Below are positions 1-8,083 of a stretch of DNA of 38,325 nucleotides, one piece after another. Origin of the DNA: Chrysosporum bergii ANA360D (GTDB lineage: Bacteria > Cyanobacteriota > Cyanobacteriia > Cyanobacteriales > Nostocaceae); the NCBI RefSeq assembly GCF_029891735.1, contig NZ_JANQDH010000075.1, positions 1 to 38,325 on the forward strand, in the 5' to 3' direction. The first letter of the stretch is position 1. Each line of letters begins with the position of its first letter. Made by a program: the position numbers and the translations under genes. Below the pieces are notes generated by a model. It saw only the letters and a list, made by a program, of their open reading frames with translations. It was not told where the DNA came from and did no database searches.

Positions 1-260
1 TCTAATTTATTGTCTATGTCTGCCAGTGCGGTTTTACCATTGTCGTAAGACAGACTGGGTAGTTTTTGAATTGATGTCACTACCCCATCTAATTCTACTT
101 TAACCTTAGATACATAGGACTGTAGTGTGCCATTATAGTCCAATGCCCACGCTGGGGTGGGAGCAATTAGCAGTAGGGACAGAATTAAAATTATTAAAGT
201 TTTGCACGCCACCTGGATTGAACTTAGTATGTTCTTCTGGGTAAAAGGTTTGATGTTCAT
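1..260 (-). CDS. Partial second copy of the secreted coiled-coil protein gene
   Basis: The 5' part of a gene read leftwards; it starts at 260 and continues past the left edge, so only 86 codons are visible. The product begins with a charged N-terminus, a strongly hydrophobic stretch rich in Leu and Ile, and a likely signal-peptidase site after Ala-Trp-Ala, so it should be exported. Bases 1-207 match bases 2523-2729 of the complete gene at 1895-2782 with about six differences, whereas the first ~17 codons differ. This looks like a recent duplication or gene conversion covering the mature part and the hydrophobic core of the signal peptide. A short intergenic region with a dispersed repeat separates it from the 447-aa gene. 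Function is not known; see the 295-aa gene. Confidence 0.8.
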   Translation of the reverse strand, partial: MNIKPFTQKNILSSIQVACKTLIILILSLLLIAPTPAWALDYNGTLQSYVSKVKVELDGVVTSIQKLPSLSYDNGKTALADIDNKL

Positions 261-297
261 GTTCTATCTGTTGGTTTTAATGACTGGTAATTTCCAT

Positions 298-411
298 GGC
301 AATATAGCGAATTTTCCCTAAGTGAGGTACATCCTTATCCAGCAAGATACAAGATATATTAAACAGCGAGCAGGACTTGTATTGAGCGCAGTCTAAGTAT
401 GCTCGCACTAC
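298..411 (+). repeat. Dispersed REP-like repeat, copy A
   Basis: Two blocks. The first (307-335) begins GCGAATTTT and contains AGTGAGGTACAT. The second (365-411) contains GCAGGACTTGT, TGAGCGCAGTC and TATGCTCGCACTAC. Both blocks recur in the same order at 27309-27409, and the second recurs inverted at 30314-30363 and in rearranged form near 38037-38128. The core is imperfectly palindromic (ACTTGT...GAGCGC...AAGT), like the highly iterated intergenic palindromes of many bacterial genomes. Confidence 0.75.
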
Positions 412-450
412 AATCTTACGTGTTTAAGAAATGCTATAATAGTGCGAGCA
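400..450. repeat. Inverted repeat with 11-bp arms
   Basis: TGCTCGCACTA (400-410) is matched exactly by its reverse complement TAGTGCGAGCA (440-450), with a 29-base spacer. It overlaps the end of dispersed repeat copy A and lies just downstream of the 447-aa gene, so it could act as a transcript-end structure or belong to the mobile repeat. There is no T-tract. Confidence 0.6.
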
Positions 451-506
451 AAATGTCCGCTAATGTCCCAAATTCAGTTAAAATTCGCTATTTTAACAAC
501 TTATAG

Positions 507-1850
507 CTAGGATTTGGCATTCAACATGGTTAAATAATTACCCCATCTTCTGTCTTTTTCTGCCGCCTCTTCCAAAGCTTTCTTCTGCTGGTCAAGAGAA
601 TCGAAAATTTGTTTAGCTAACCGGGGTGTTTGTTCCTTGGCTGTGAAGATAGAAGGTGATGCAGCAATGTTAGCTGATACTTTATTGTATGTATTTCTTG
701 CTGCTACGTAATATTCTTGACATACGTTATCTAGAGCCACCCATTGGGATAAGTTTTTGACAAACATTACAATAAATTCTGGACTAGAGTATTGCTCAAT
801 TAGCTCTTCTGGCGTAAATTCTCCTTGATAATCATGAACAGCATTGGAGGAGCTTGATTTTTCCAGTTGCTCACAATATGTTTGGATGCTACGCCAGAAG
901 AGTGTTGCTTCACTTAATGTTGACCCAATAGCGGCAAGAGCGCGACGGGCGTAATGGAAAGTTTCCACAGCTTTTGCTGCTTCAGATAAACCGCTTTGGG
1001 CTTTCATGATGTCGGCTGCATATCCTTGCAGCTTCGTCAAATTATCAAGTATTGACTGATTGCACTCTTGAGATTTTCTGTTGTAGGTTTCATGAGTTTC
1101 TCGCAAAGCCTCTTTATTGTGGTCTCTAACTCCACATACAGCACTAGCAACAGTTTTAATAGCACCAACAAACCAACCGTCTTTTAGTTTTTCCACACTG
1201 TCATAATATTCTCTAGTTAGCTTTTCCATCTCGTCTGCAAGTCCCCGGCGACGGACTTCGGCTGCTGCTTGTTCTGCCTTCAGTTGATTCAGCTTTTTAG
1301 TCATCTCCGCTTTTTCGCTTTGACTCATGGCTATAAGATTAATAGCATCTTGATTGACCAGTTCTGATTCACTACCAAGGACGGCGATGCGCTCTGCTAA
1401 TTGCCCGGATTCATTGGCCATATCTCTGGCAATCCTGCCACAATATTTGAATTGAATTATGGCTAACCTGTCTTTACCTTGCAATAGCAAGTTGTATATC
1501 TTGATGAGAGTTGCGGCCACTTCTTGACCCCGCCGTCCGAAAATATCTAGTGTGTTCATGCAATCACCAGAAACATCTAGCAGTGATTTTTGCAGTGCGG
1601 ACACTTTGGATTGAACAGCTGTACCCGCCAAGGCATTGTATGCCAGAAACATTAAGTCTGCGGCATTTTGCAAGTTGGACACCAAAGCATCAATGCACAA
1701 TTTGCCTAAAATATCCTGGCGAGATTCCCGGACTAATTGACTGTGATTGCCGGGAGAATTTTTGACAGAATATAACTCTTCTTGACCATTTATAGAAAGT
1801 GTGATTGATCCTTCTGCTGAATTGTGTTTAACTATTTTTATGGCAGTCAT
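507..1850 (-). CDS. 447-aa coiled-coil protein, possible alpha-helical pore-forming toxin component
   Basis: Not assignable to a named family from sequence alone. It is a paralogue of the 600-aa protein at 2890-4692. Both share a motif at ~63-93 (ADLMFLAYNALA, then LQKSLLD), a motif near 318-326 (FWR....YC) and a motif near 354-381 (YSS.EFI, then QWVAL..VC..Y). In between are long charged, predicted helical segments and a short hydrophobic stretch at ~225-240, much weaker than in the larger paralogue. There is no signal peptide. It starts 44 bases after the secreted 295-aa gene with GGAG upstream of the ATG, so the two are probably co-transcribed. The layout recalls ClyA/Hbl/Xax-type alpha pore-forming proteins; that link is inference. 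That the gene is real is much better supported than its function. Confidence 0.75.
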   Translation of the reverse strand: MTAIKIVKHNSAEGSITLSINGQEELYSVKNSPGNHSQLVRESRQDILGKLCIDALVSNLQNAADLMFLAYNALAGTAVQSKVSALQKSLLDVSGDCMNTLDIFGRRGQEVAATLIKIYNLLLQGKDRLAIIQFKYCGRIARDMANESGQLAERIAVLGSESELVNQDAINLIAMSQSEKAEMTKKLNQLKAEQAAAEVRRRGLADEMEKLTREYYDSVEKLKDGWFVGAIKTVASAVCGVRDHNKEALRETHETYNRKSQECNQSILDNLTKLQGYAADIMKAQSGLSEAAKAVETFHYARRALAAIGSTLSEATLFWRSIQTYCEQLEKSSSSNAVHDYQGEFTPEELIEQYSSPEFIVMFVKNLSQWVALDNVCQEYYVAARNTYNKVSANIAASPSIFTAKEQTPRLAKQIFDSLDQQKKALEEAAEKDRRWGNYLTMLNAKS

Positions 1851-1894
1851 GTTACTTACTCCGTTAATTGATTGGTGATGGGTAAATTACTGTT

Positions 1895-2782
1895 CTAAGC
1901 AGGAATGGCTAAGTTTTCAGTCAACTTTGCCAGCGATGTATTTAGTTCTGTGATTTCAGTTAATACATCAGGGTCACTGAAGGAGTTAAGAGCATCTGCA
2001 TACTCTTTGACATTCCCAAATTTCTGTGTTGCCAGGTTAATGCGTTTTTCTAACTGATCACAGAGTTTGGATATTTTATTGGTTAATACTATTCCCTCAG
2101 ACAGGGTTTGATTCTCCCTTTCTAATTTAGCTCTCTTTTCTTCTAAGGGTTTTAGTCTAGATTCGAGTAATAATCGCTCAGACTTACTTTTTTTCAGAAA
2201 CTGCTCATAATATCCAACTGGAAGAAATTCGTTTTCTTGTATTATTATTGGTTTCGCGACTGCTGCCTGAGCGAATCCTCCTAACTGAGGGGGACCTTGG
2301 ATTACTCGCGGTTCCTCGATTTCAACGAATATTTTTAACGGTGACCTTCGACTTTCGACTTTTTTAAGTTCGGCTTCATTCATTTGGATTTCTTTTTCTA
2401 AGGCATTTTGGGAAGCATATAACTTATTGATGAAATCAATAAGTTGATTAGATTCTTGCTGTGCTTGAACACTCAATTTCTGGAAATATGTAGCATCTTT
2501 GCCGGCATCGTTTTTAATTTTTTCTAATTTATTGTCTATCTCTGCCAGTGCGGTTTTACCATTATTGTAAGACAGACTGGGTAGTTTTTGAATTGATGTC
2601 ACTACTCCAGCTAATTCTACTTTAACCTTAGATACATAGGACTGTAGTGTGCCATTATAGTCCAATGCCCATGCTGGGGTGGGAGCAATTAGCAGTAGGG
2701 ACAGAATTAAAATTATTAAAGTTTTGCACACAAACTTGGCTGGACTGACTAGGCGTTGATGGTTAAAAAAGCTGACTTTCAT
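1895..2782 (-). CDS. Secreted 295-aa coiled-coil protein
   Basis: Residues 1-39 form a Sec-type signal peptide: basic N-region, a hydrophobic Leu/Ile core at ~21-33, and an Ala-Trp-Ala cleavage site before Leu-Asp. The mature part has two helical, heptad-like regions (~45-145 and ~190-290). They are joined by a non-helical stretch at ~150-185 with Pro-Arg-Val-Ile, Gly-Pro-Pro and a small-residue run FAQAAVA. I do not recognise the family. It lies between two paralogous coiled-coil genes and close to both, so it is probably a partner protein. The exposed hydrophobic middle between two coiled coils would suit a membrane-active subunit, but this is inference. A near-identical partial copy lies at 1-260. 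The start is supported by a clean signal peptide directly after the ATG. Confidence 0.78.
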   Translation of the reverse strand: MKVSFFNHQRLVSPAKFVCKTLIILILSLLLIAPTPAWALDYNGTLQSYVSKVKVELAGVVTSIQKLPSLSYNNGKTALAEIDNKLEKIKNDAGKDATYFQKLSVQAQQESNQLIDFINKLYASQNALEKEIQMNEAELKKVESRRSPLKIFVEIEEPRVIQGPPQLGGFAQAAVAKPIIIQENEFLPVGYYEQFLKKSKSERLLLESRLKPLEEKRAKLERENQTLSEGIVLTNKISKLCDQLEKRINLATQKFGNVKEYADALNSFSDPDVLTEITELNTSLAKLTENLAIPA

Positions 2783-2823
2783 GGATGTGTAGTTACTTAC
2801 TGTATTACTTGTAGATGAAGGGA

Positions 2824-2852
2824 ATATAGATGGTTATAACAACCATCTATAT
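2824..2852. repeat. Perfect hairpin with 12-bp arms between the 600-aa and 295-aa genes
   Basis: ATATAGATGGTT (2824-2835) pairs with AACCATCTATAT (2841-2852) around a 5-base loop. It lies after the stop of the 600-aa gene and ~40 bases before the start of the 295-aa gene. It could be a processing site, a partial terminator setting subunit ratios, or an operator. No T-tract follows on the minus strand, so a simple intrinsic terminator is unlikely. Confidence 0.65.
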
Positions 2853-2889
2853 GGTCAAAAAGTATCAAGGAGAATCTACTAACTGGACT

Positions 2890-4692
2890 TTAACGGACGG
2901 TTTGGGCCTGAACAGTTATAGTCTGCATCTGATGGCGAAAAGAGTTGATTTCATCATCTATAGCTGCCTGTTCTTTTTCCGCAGATGTCAAAACTGCTTG
3001 GGCTAATTTAGCTACCTGGGCTGCCGCTTGATCGTCTGATGGGGGATTTCCGTGGTTTTTATTGACTTTCCCGTATACTTCATTGACTGCTTCTAAATAT
3101 TGACTACAGACACTATTTAGCGCCACCCATTGGGCAATATTAACCAATGCGGGTTTGATAAATTCTTCGCTAGAGTAATGATCTTGCCGCTCTTCTAGGG
3201 TGAAGTATTGTATCATGAAGCGAAGGTCATCTGTAAAGTTGTTACTTCCCAATTCTTCTCTACAGTATCTCTCCATGTGTCGCCAAAACTTGGTTGTTTG
3301 ACTCAATGCGGATACCACTCCTTGGAGAGCTTGGATGGCGAATTCCAAACTCTTGATTGCCATTTCTATATTATTAGTTTCTTCGTTGGTGTATTTGAGT
3401 TCTACCACATATTGTGCAAGACTGGCTAAGGCTTCGCGGTTTTCTGCTGCCAACTGATTTCTATGTTCGTAGTATGCCATTTTCTGTTTGGATGCAGTTT
3501 CAGCAGCTGAGTATGACTGGCTTGATATTTGTTGCAGTTGTTTGGAAACATCACTTAAGCCTGATAAAAGAGTCTTGACAGCTTCTTCTGCTCCTTTGAG
3601 TCTTTTCTCAATATCGGCACGTTTGGCTTCAGCATCGGCTTTGTCTTTTTCTGCGTCTGCTTTAAGCTGTGCTGGGGCTGCGGGATCTTTGATAATTTTT
3701 TCAGCTTTTTCGAGCTTGGCGTCATTCTCCCTCTTTTCCTCGTTAATGGCGCTTCTTGCTTCTTCTTTTTCCCGCAACTGCTGGCTCAGATTTTCTTTTT
3801 TCTGCTGCGCTTCTGGAGAGGGTGCTTGAGTGCTGGGTTGATTACCACCTGCTTGACTGGGTGGAACATATCCTCCTGGTAGTCCGACGGGAGATTGAAT
3901 GGCGATGACAGCTTGAGCTACTGAACCAACACCTGCAGCTAAAGCGCCGACAGTTGCTCCAACTATTCCGGTAATAAACGCTCGCTCTCCTTCAACTTTT
4001 TCCCGCTCTCTGGCTTCTTCGTATTCTTTTTGTGCATTCTTCAGGTCGGCTTCAATATTCTTCTGTAACTCTTGAGTTTTGGCCTGAAAAACTTTGATTT
4101 GATTCAATTTTTCCTGTAGTTTTTTCTTGGTATTTTGATCGGATACTTTTTCTTCAATCGCTGCTTCAGCTGCTTTCTGGGAAGCATCAACAATCTTCTG
4201 AAAACGAGCTGCTAATTTTTCTGCTTCATCAGCCATCTGTGTTGCAGTATCTCCACAACGTTGTAGTTGTTTGAGAGCTAGGCTCTCCTTACCTTTGATC
4301 ATCCAGGTACAAGCATTAAAGGCATCGTCAGCAATGGCAGCAGATTTAGTTTTAAAAACCCCCATGGTGACGGTGGCTTCCAAGGTGGCATCCAACAGGG
4401 ATTTTTGTAATCCAGATACAGTTGCTTGAAGCGCTCTTTTAGCTAAGGCATTGTATGCAAGAAACATCAAATCTGCGGCATGATCCAATCCGGTTACCAC
4501 TTCGCGGACAGATAGATTTTGGAGAATTGATTTCTCAGAAAAACGTACCAATTCAGATTTGGCGGAGGGTTTTGTTTTAATGGAATATTTCTCTGTAATT
4601 CCTTTGTTTTCAAAACGCAGGGTAATTGCGTACTCCTTTTTCTGCGCGTCTGCGGCCGCTCCGGTAACTGGTACAAGAGTGATTTCGTCCAT
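2890..4692 (-). CDS. 600-aa coiled-coil protein with central hydrophobic hairpin-like segment; possible alpha-PFT subunit
   Basis: Larger paralogue of the 447-aa protein and first gene of the minus-strand block. Regions in order: a small N-terminal region (1-60); the shared motif ADLMFLAYNALA (~73-84); helical segments to ~235; a strongly hydrophobic, Gly/Ala/Val-rich segment (~238-265); a Pro/Gly/Gln-rich flexible linker (~266-296); a highly charged Lys/Glu/Ala coiled coil (~296-375); then the shared FWR..ERYC (~469-477) and QWVAL..VC motifs (~521-529). There is no signal peptide. A long helical bundle interrupted in the middle by a membrane-inserting segment is how ClyA, HblB/NheA and XaxAB-type toxins are built, and their subunits are often encoded side by side. 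The similarity here is architectural only. AAAGGTAAG precedes the ATG and supports the start. Confidence 0.78.
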   Translation of the reverse strand: MDEITLVPVTGAAADAQKKEYAITLRFENKGITEKYSIKTKPSAKSELVRFSEKSILQNLSVREVVTGLDHAADLMFLAYNALAKRALQATVSGLQKSLLDATLEATVTMGVFKTKSAAIADDAFNACTWMIKGKESLALKQLQRCGDTATQMADEAEKLAARFQKIVDASQKAAEAAIEEKVSDQNTKKKLQEKLNQIKVFQAKTQELQKNIEADLKNAQKEYEEAREREKVEGERAFITGIVGATVGALAAGVGSVAQAVIAIQSPVGLPGGYVPPSQAGGNQPSTQAPSPEAQQKKENLSQQLREKEEARSAINEEKRENDAKLEKAEKIIKDPAAPAQLKADAEKDKADAEAKRADIEKRLKGAEEAVKTLLSGLSDVSKQLQQISSQSYSAAETASKQKMAYYEHRNQLAAENREALASLAQYVVELKYTNEETNNIEMAIKSLEFAIQALQGVVSALSQTTKFWRHMERYCREELGSNNFTDDLRFMIQYFTLEERQDHYSSEEFIKPALVNIAQWVALNSVCSQYLEAVNEVYGKVNKNHGNPPSDDQAAAQVAKLAQAVLTSAEKEQAAIDDEINSFRHQMQTITVQAQTVR

Positions 4693-4939
4693 TTTACTTA
4701 CCTTTAAGTTACTTTCAAGTTATTTTCAGGGTTTTAATTACCCACCTCGAAAATATAGCATCTGTTATATAATTTACAAATTTAAGAAAAAATTAAATTT
4801 TTAAACCCTTGTAGAGGCTGGACTTCAGCATGAATAGTGTGAATAATATTGTAATAAAAATTAATATGCGCTTTATGTACGCCTTATATACTTTTAAAAA
4901 ATTGTGTATATTAACTGTGGTGATCGAGGAATTACAAAC
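4693..4939. promoter_or_regulatory. Divergent intergenic region between the coiled-coil block and nifV
   Basis: 247 AT-rich bases that must carry promoters for both directions. No operator, NtcA-type GTA-N8-TAC site or terminator could be assigned with confidence. GAGG at ~4926-4929 serves as the ribosome binding site of nifV. Confidence 0.4.
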
Positions 4940-6076
4940 ATGACTCAAATTGTCATCAATGACACAACCTTGCGAGATGGTGAGCAAGCTGCTGGGGTAG
5001 CTTTTAACTTAGAGGAAAAAATAGCGATCGCTCAATTATTGGACGCTATGGGAGTTCATGAGCTAGAAGTGGGGGTTCCGGCCATGGGTAAAGCAGAACA
5101 ATACGCCATAGCCAGAATTGTTAACTTGGGTTTACAAGCTGACCTGCTGGGTTGGAACCGGGCGGTAATTTCAGATATTCAGGCTTGCATAGATTGTGGT
5201 TTGCGGCGAGTGCATATATCTATTCCTGTATCTGCAATTCAAATTAACGCCAAATTTCAGGGAAAATGGCAGGTGGTTTTAGACAAGCTGGGAGATAGTA
5301 TTAACTTTGCCCTTGATCATGGATTATTTGTTTCCGTAGGTGCAGAAGATTCTTCCAGAGCGGAGGAGAAATTTCTGTTAGATGTAGCTCTTTATGCTCA
5401 AGAACGTGGTGCTTCACGATTTCGCTTTTGTGACACTGTGGGGATTCTCGACCCTTTCACTACTTACACACAAGTTAAACAATTAGTAACGGCATTATCA
5501 ATCCCGGTGGAAATGCACACCCACAATGATTTTGGTTTAGCAACTGCTAACAGTTTAGCCGGGATCAAAGCGGGTTCTTTATCAGTTAATACAACGGTGA
5601 ATGGTTTAGGTGAAAGGGCGGGAAATGCTGCTTTAGAAGAAGTGGTGATGGCTCTCAAACGCATCTATAATACTAACTTAGGTATTGATACTTCTCGGTT
5701 AGTAGAAATATCCCGGTTGGTGGCGACAGCATCAGGGTATAATCTTCATCCTGGTAAAGCAATTGTAGGTGAAAACAGTTTTGCTCACGAATCAGGTATC
5801 CATGCTCATGGTATACTGAAAGACCCCCGAACTTATGAACCTTTTCCACCGGAAGAGGTAGGGGGCGAGAGGCGGTTAGTGATAGGTAAACATTCTGGTA
5901 GGCATTTATTATCTACTCTACTGGAACAGCATGGCATTTTTCTTGATCCACAAACAACCCAGTTGGTCTTGGATGCTGTGCGACAAGCATCAGTAGAAAA
6001 AAAGGGTGGTTTAACTACTCAAGAACTTTTGCATTTAGCACAAGCATTCAACACAGTTATGCTATGTAAGGATTAA
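4940..6076 (+). CDS. nifV: Homocitrate synthase NifV
   Basis: Condenses acetyl-CoA with 2-oxoglutarate to homocitrate, the organic ligand of the nitrogenase iron-molybdenum cofactor. The 378-aa product has the signature of the isopropylmalate/homocitrate synthase TIM-barrel family: the DTTLRDGEQ motif (residues 8-16) with metal-binding Asp, the HTHND metal site (193-197), and [14 protein letters not shown]. The AAGVAF wording after the first motif and the length of ~380 residues fit NifV better than LeuA (over 500 residues, with a regulatory domain). An in-frame ATG exists at 4904, but the start at 4940 has a GAGG ribosome site and begins directly with the conserved domain. No other nif gene is in the window, so this may be an isolated nifV copy. 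It converges on cruP with a 4-base overlap. Confidence 0.9.
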   Translation: MTQIVINDTTLRDGEQAAGVAFNLEEKIAIAQLLDAMGVHELEVGVPAMGKAEQYAIARIVNLGLQADLLGWNRAVISDIQACIDCGLRRVHISIPVSAIQINAKFQGKWQVVLDKLGDSINFALDHGLFVSVGAEDSSRAEEKFLLDVALYAQERGASRFRFCDTVGILDPFTTYTQVKQLVTALSIPVEMHTHNDFGLATANSLAGIKAGSLSVNTTVNGLGERAGNAALEEVVMALKRIYNTNLGIDTSRLVEISRLVATASGYNLHPGKAIVGENSFAHESGIHAHGILKDPRTYEPFPPEEVGGERRLVIGKHSGRHLLSTLLEQHGIFLDPQTTQLVLDAVRQASVEKKGGLTTQELLHLAQAFNTVMLCKD

Positions 6077-7620
6077 TCAGAATAGTCGGCTCCAGAACCA
6101 TATTTCCAAGCATCAATGAGACGATGCCAAAAATACTGTTCTTTGCTGGGTTGATTCTTGATCCATGTTTCTAAAGTGGGAGTGAGTTTAAATAAGGCGG
6201 TGTAAATACCTAAATTACTGTAATGTACTACCCAGTTAAACAAAGTTCCTAACCCTACTTGGGGAATGATTTTAGCAATTAATCCCGGATGGGATAAGCC
6301 AGTTTTTAACAGTGTTTGTGTGAGGGGGGAAAATTGCACGACATCTTGTAAAAATGGTTTTAACACTGGTGTACCCAGTTTTTGCATTTCTTCAAATACA
6401 ACTGTGAGTAGTTGATTAATTTGTTCTGGGGCGATTTGCTGATTTATACCCACACTCATCGCCCTTTGAAATAACCAAGTAACTGTGAGATTGGGCTGTA
6501 ATGGTTGTATCCAGTCTAGGGAATTTGCTGATAGTTGATTGGTTTGCAGTGCTTCATCAATGGCAAATGTTAACCGCTTCAGATGACGTAACATCGCCCC
6601 AAAGCCACCAAAACTCAAGGGAGATTGACTACCACTGCTGTCTCCCACAGTTAAAACACCATACCAAGGAGTTTTCAGTGGGCTTTGGCGATAGCTGGGA
6701 AAAAAGCCAAATAGCGCCCGTTGAAACTGCAATTGATTTAATTCCACGCCTTGATATTCTGGTAGCAGTCGCAGATATTCTTCAAACAATGCTTGTAAAC
6801 TTAGGCGTTGTGGTTCTGCATCGATGTAGGTAAATAAGTAGGTGGTTCTACCATCCCTAGCTGGGAAGGCTTCCCAAAAGTACTGACATTGATTTGCTAA
6901 GGGTGTGAATGAATATAACAGGTCGCCGGTGGTATTGGGGGGAAAACCCTGGGCGCAACTTCCCACCACTAAACACAAAGCATCTGGTTTTTTTCCCTGG
7001 CGTGCTTGGCGGGCGATGGGGGAAAAATGTCCCATTGCGTCGATTAACAATCTAGTTTTGTATTGGTTATTGACTATCACTCCGTCTGGATGAACTACTG
7101 CTTCAGTGAAGGGTGTATTTTCTAATAACGTTCCCCCGTCCGTAAGAAATCGGCTTTTTAATTTATCTAGTAGATAAACTGGATCTACGCCAATATTTAA
7201 CACATCTTCTACCCAAATTTCTCTACCACCAGCAAAACTGACTCGTGCAGGGTTATATTTGGTGGTGATGGCTTGTTCTAATTCTTGAGTGGTGAGCAAG
7301 TTTAATTCCAGCAATACTTCTAATTCTGGGCGGGAAATGTTCCACTCTTGTTGTCTTCCTCGTAAAATTCCCCTTTCTATTAACGCTACTCGCCGTCCCT
7401 TCACGGCTAAGGCGCAACCAATTAAAATCCCTAAAGTACCACCACAGACAACTACATCCCAGTCTACAAGGTTTAATGAATTTTGACTTTCTTTAATTAC
7501 TGTGGTGACTGGTGCTGTGTTTTGTGTGATAGATGTTAGCAGGCGATCGCTGTGATGTAAGCTTTTTAAAACATCGCCTGGTAGTTGGGAGAGGATTTTT
7601 TCAGTTAAGGATGGGTACAT
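6073..7620 (-). CDS. cruP: CruP/CruA-family lycopene cyclase-like flavoprotein
   Basis: A 515-aa FAD-dependent protein. The dinucleotide-binding site is VVCGGTLG (~57-64), with the acidic residue IERG at 81-84 ending the second strand. The family-specific QEWNISR motif and a [11 protein letters not shown] stretch follow, then a C-terminal FAD contact [17 protein letters not shown] (~330). This pattern is that of CruA/CruP, the lycopene cyclase family of green sulfur bacteria and cyanobacteria. CruP is the cyanobacterial/plant branch, linked to carotenoid metabolism and protection from reactive oxygen; its cyclase activity has been debated. CruP is preferred over CruA because of the extended N-terminus and the host, but without an alignment the choice is an inference. 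Confidence 0.78.
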   Translation of the reverse strand: MYPSLTEKILSQLPGDVLKSLHHSDRLLTSITQNTAPVTTVIKESQNSLNLVDWDVVVCGGTLGILIGCALAVKGRRVALIERGILRGRQQEWNISRPELEVLLELNLLTTQELEQAITTKYNPARVSFAGGREIWVEDVLNIGVDPVYLLDKLKSRFLTDGGTLLENTPFTEAVVHPDGVIVNNQYKTRLLIDAMGHFSPIARQARQGKKPDALCLVVGSCAQGFPPNTTGDLLYSFTPLANQCQYFWEAFPARDGRTTYLFTYIDAEPQRLSLQALFEEYLRLLPEYQGVELNQLQFQRALFGFFPSYRQSPLKTPWYGVLTVGDSSGSQSPLSFGGFGAMLRHLKRLTFAIDEALQTNQLSANSLDWIQPLQPNLTVTWLFQRAMSVGINQQIAPEQINQLLTVVFEEMQKLGTPVLKPFLQDVVQFSPLTQTLLKTGLSHPGLIAKIIPQVGLGTLFNWVVHYSNLGIYTALFKLTPTLETWIKNQPSKEQYFWHRLIDAWKYGSGADYSD

Positions 7621-8083
7621 ATTTAATTATGGGTAACAGTCTACTAGTATTAATCTTATCTTAGACAGGTTTTATTTTTTGATGAGAGGTTGGGTGATTT
7701 AGCCATAGATGCGCTGAATTAGTTGGGAACTGAATAACCAAATTATGAATGAGTAGAAATATATATATAGTCGGCTTCTTAGCCTTGTGGGTACATCAAC
7801 AAAAATATTCTCAGTATTTAAATATATCTTATGGTAGATATTGAAAATTTTTAGTTGTTTAATATAGACAAAAGTGTTAAATGTCTATGCCAATTATTTC
7901 GACTTACTTTCTGATCTATAGCTGTTTTTGACGTTTTTTTTGTATCTTCTCAAAAAGGTTGTTTTTTTGATTCAGATTGTTATATAACAAAATTTATCTT
8001 CAAGTATATCTAGCTGGAAAAAAATTTGTTTTCACTACACCACATCAGGTAAATAAATAGATAGTAAGCTGTAGGGTAATAGT
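7621..8083. promoter_or_regulatory. 463-base AT-rich leader region upstream of the polysaccharide cluster
   Basis: No coding potential was seen. It lies between cruP (leaving leftwards) and the first glycosyltransferase (leaving rightwards), so it should hold promoters for both. A perfect 14-bp palindrome, TTGTTATATAACAA, sits at 7977-7990, about 94 bases before the glycosyltransferase start. It is preceded by long T-runs and is a candidate regulator site. Confidence 0.45.

Noticed and set aside
3488-3829. 113-codon Ser/Ala-rich frame opposite the 600-aa gene
   Set aside because: The low-complexity composition is the mirror of the Lys/Glu/Ala coiled coil on the coding strand.
507-4692. Chemotaxis receptor or phage tail-measure proteins
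   Set aside because: There is no periplasmic sensor or signalling hairpin motif, no tail-gene neighbours, and the lengths are too short for tape-measure proteins.
4904-4939. Upstream in-frame start for nifV
   Set aside because: It adds 12 residues not typical of the family, while ATG 4940 has a GAGG ribosome site and starts at the conserved domain.
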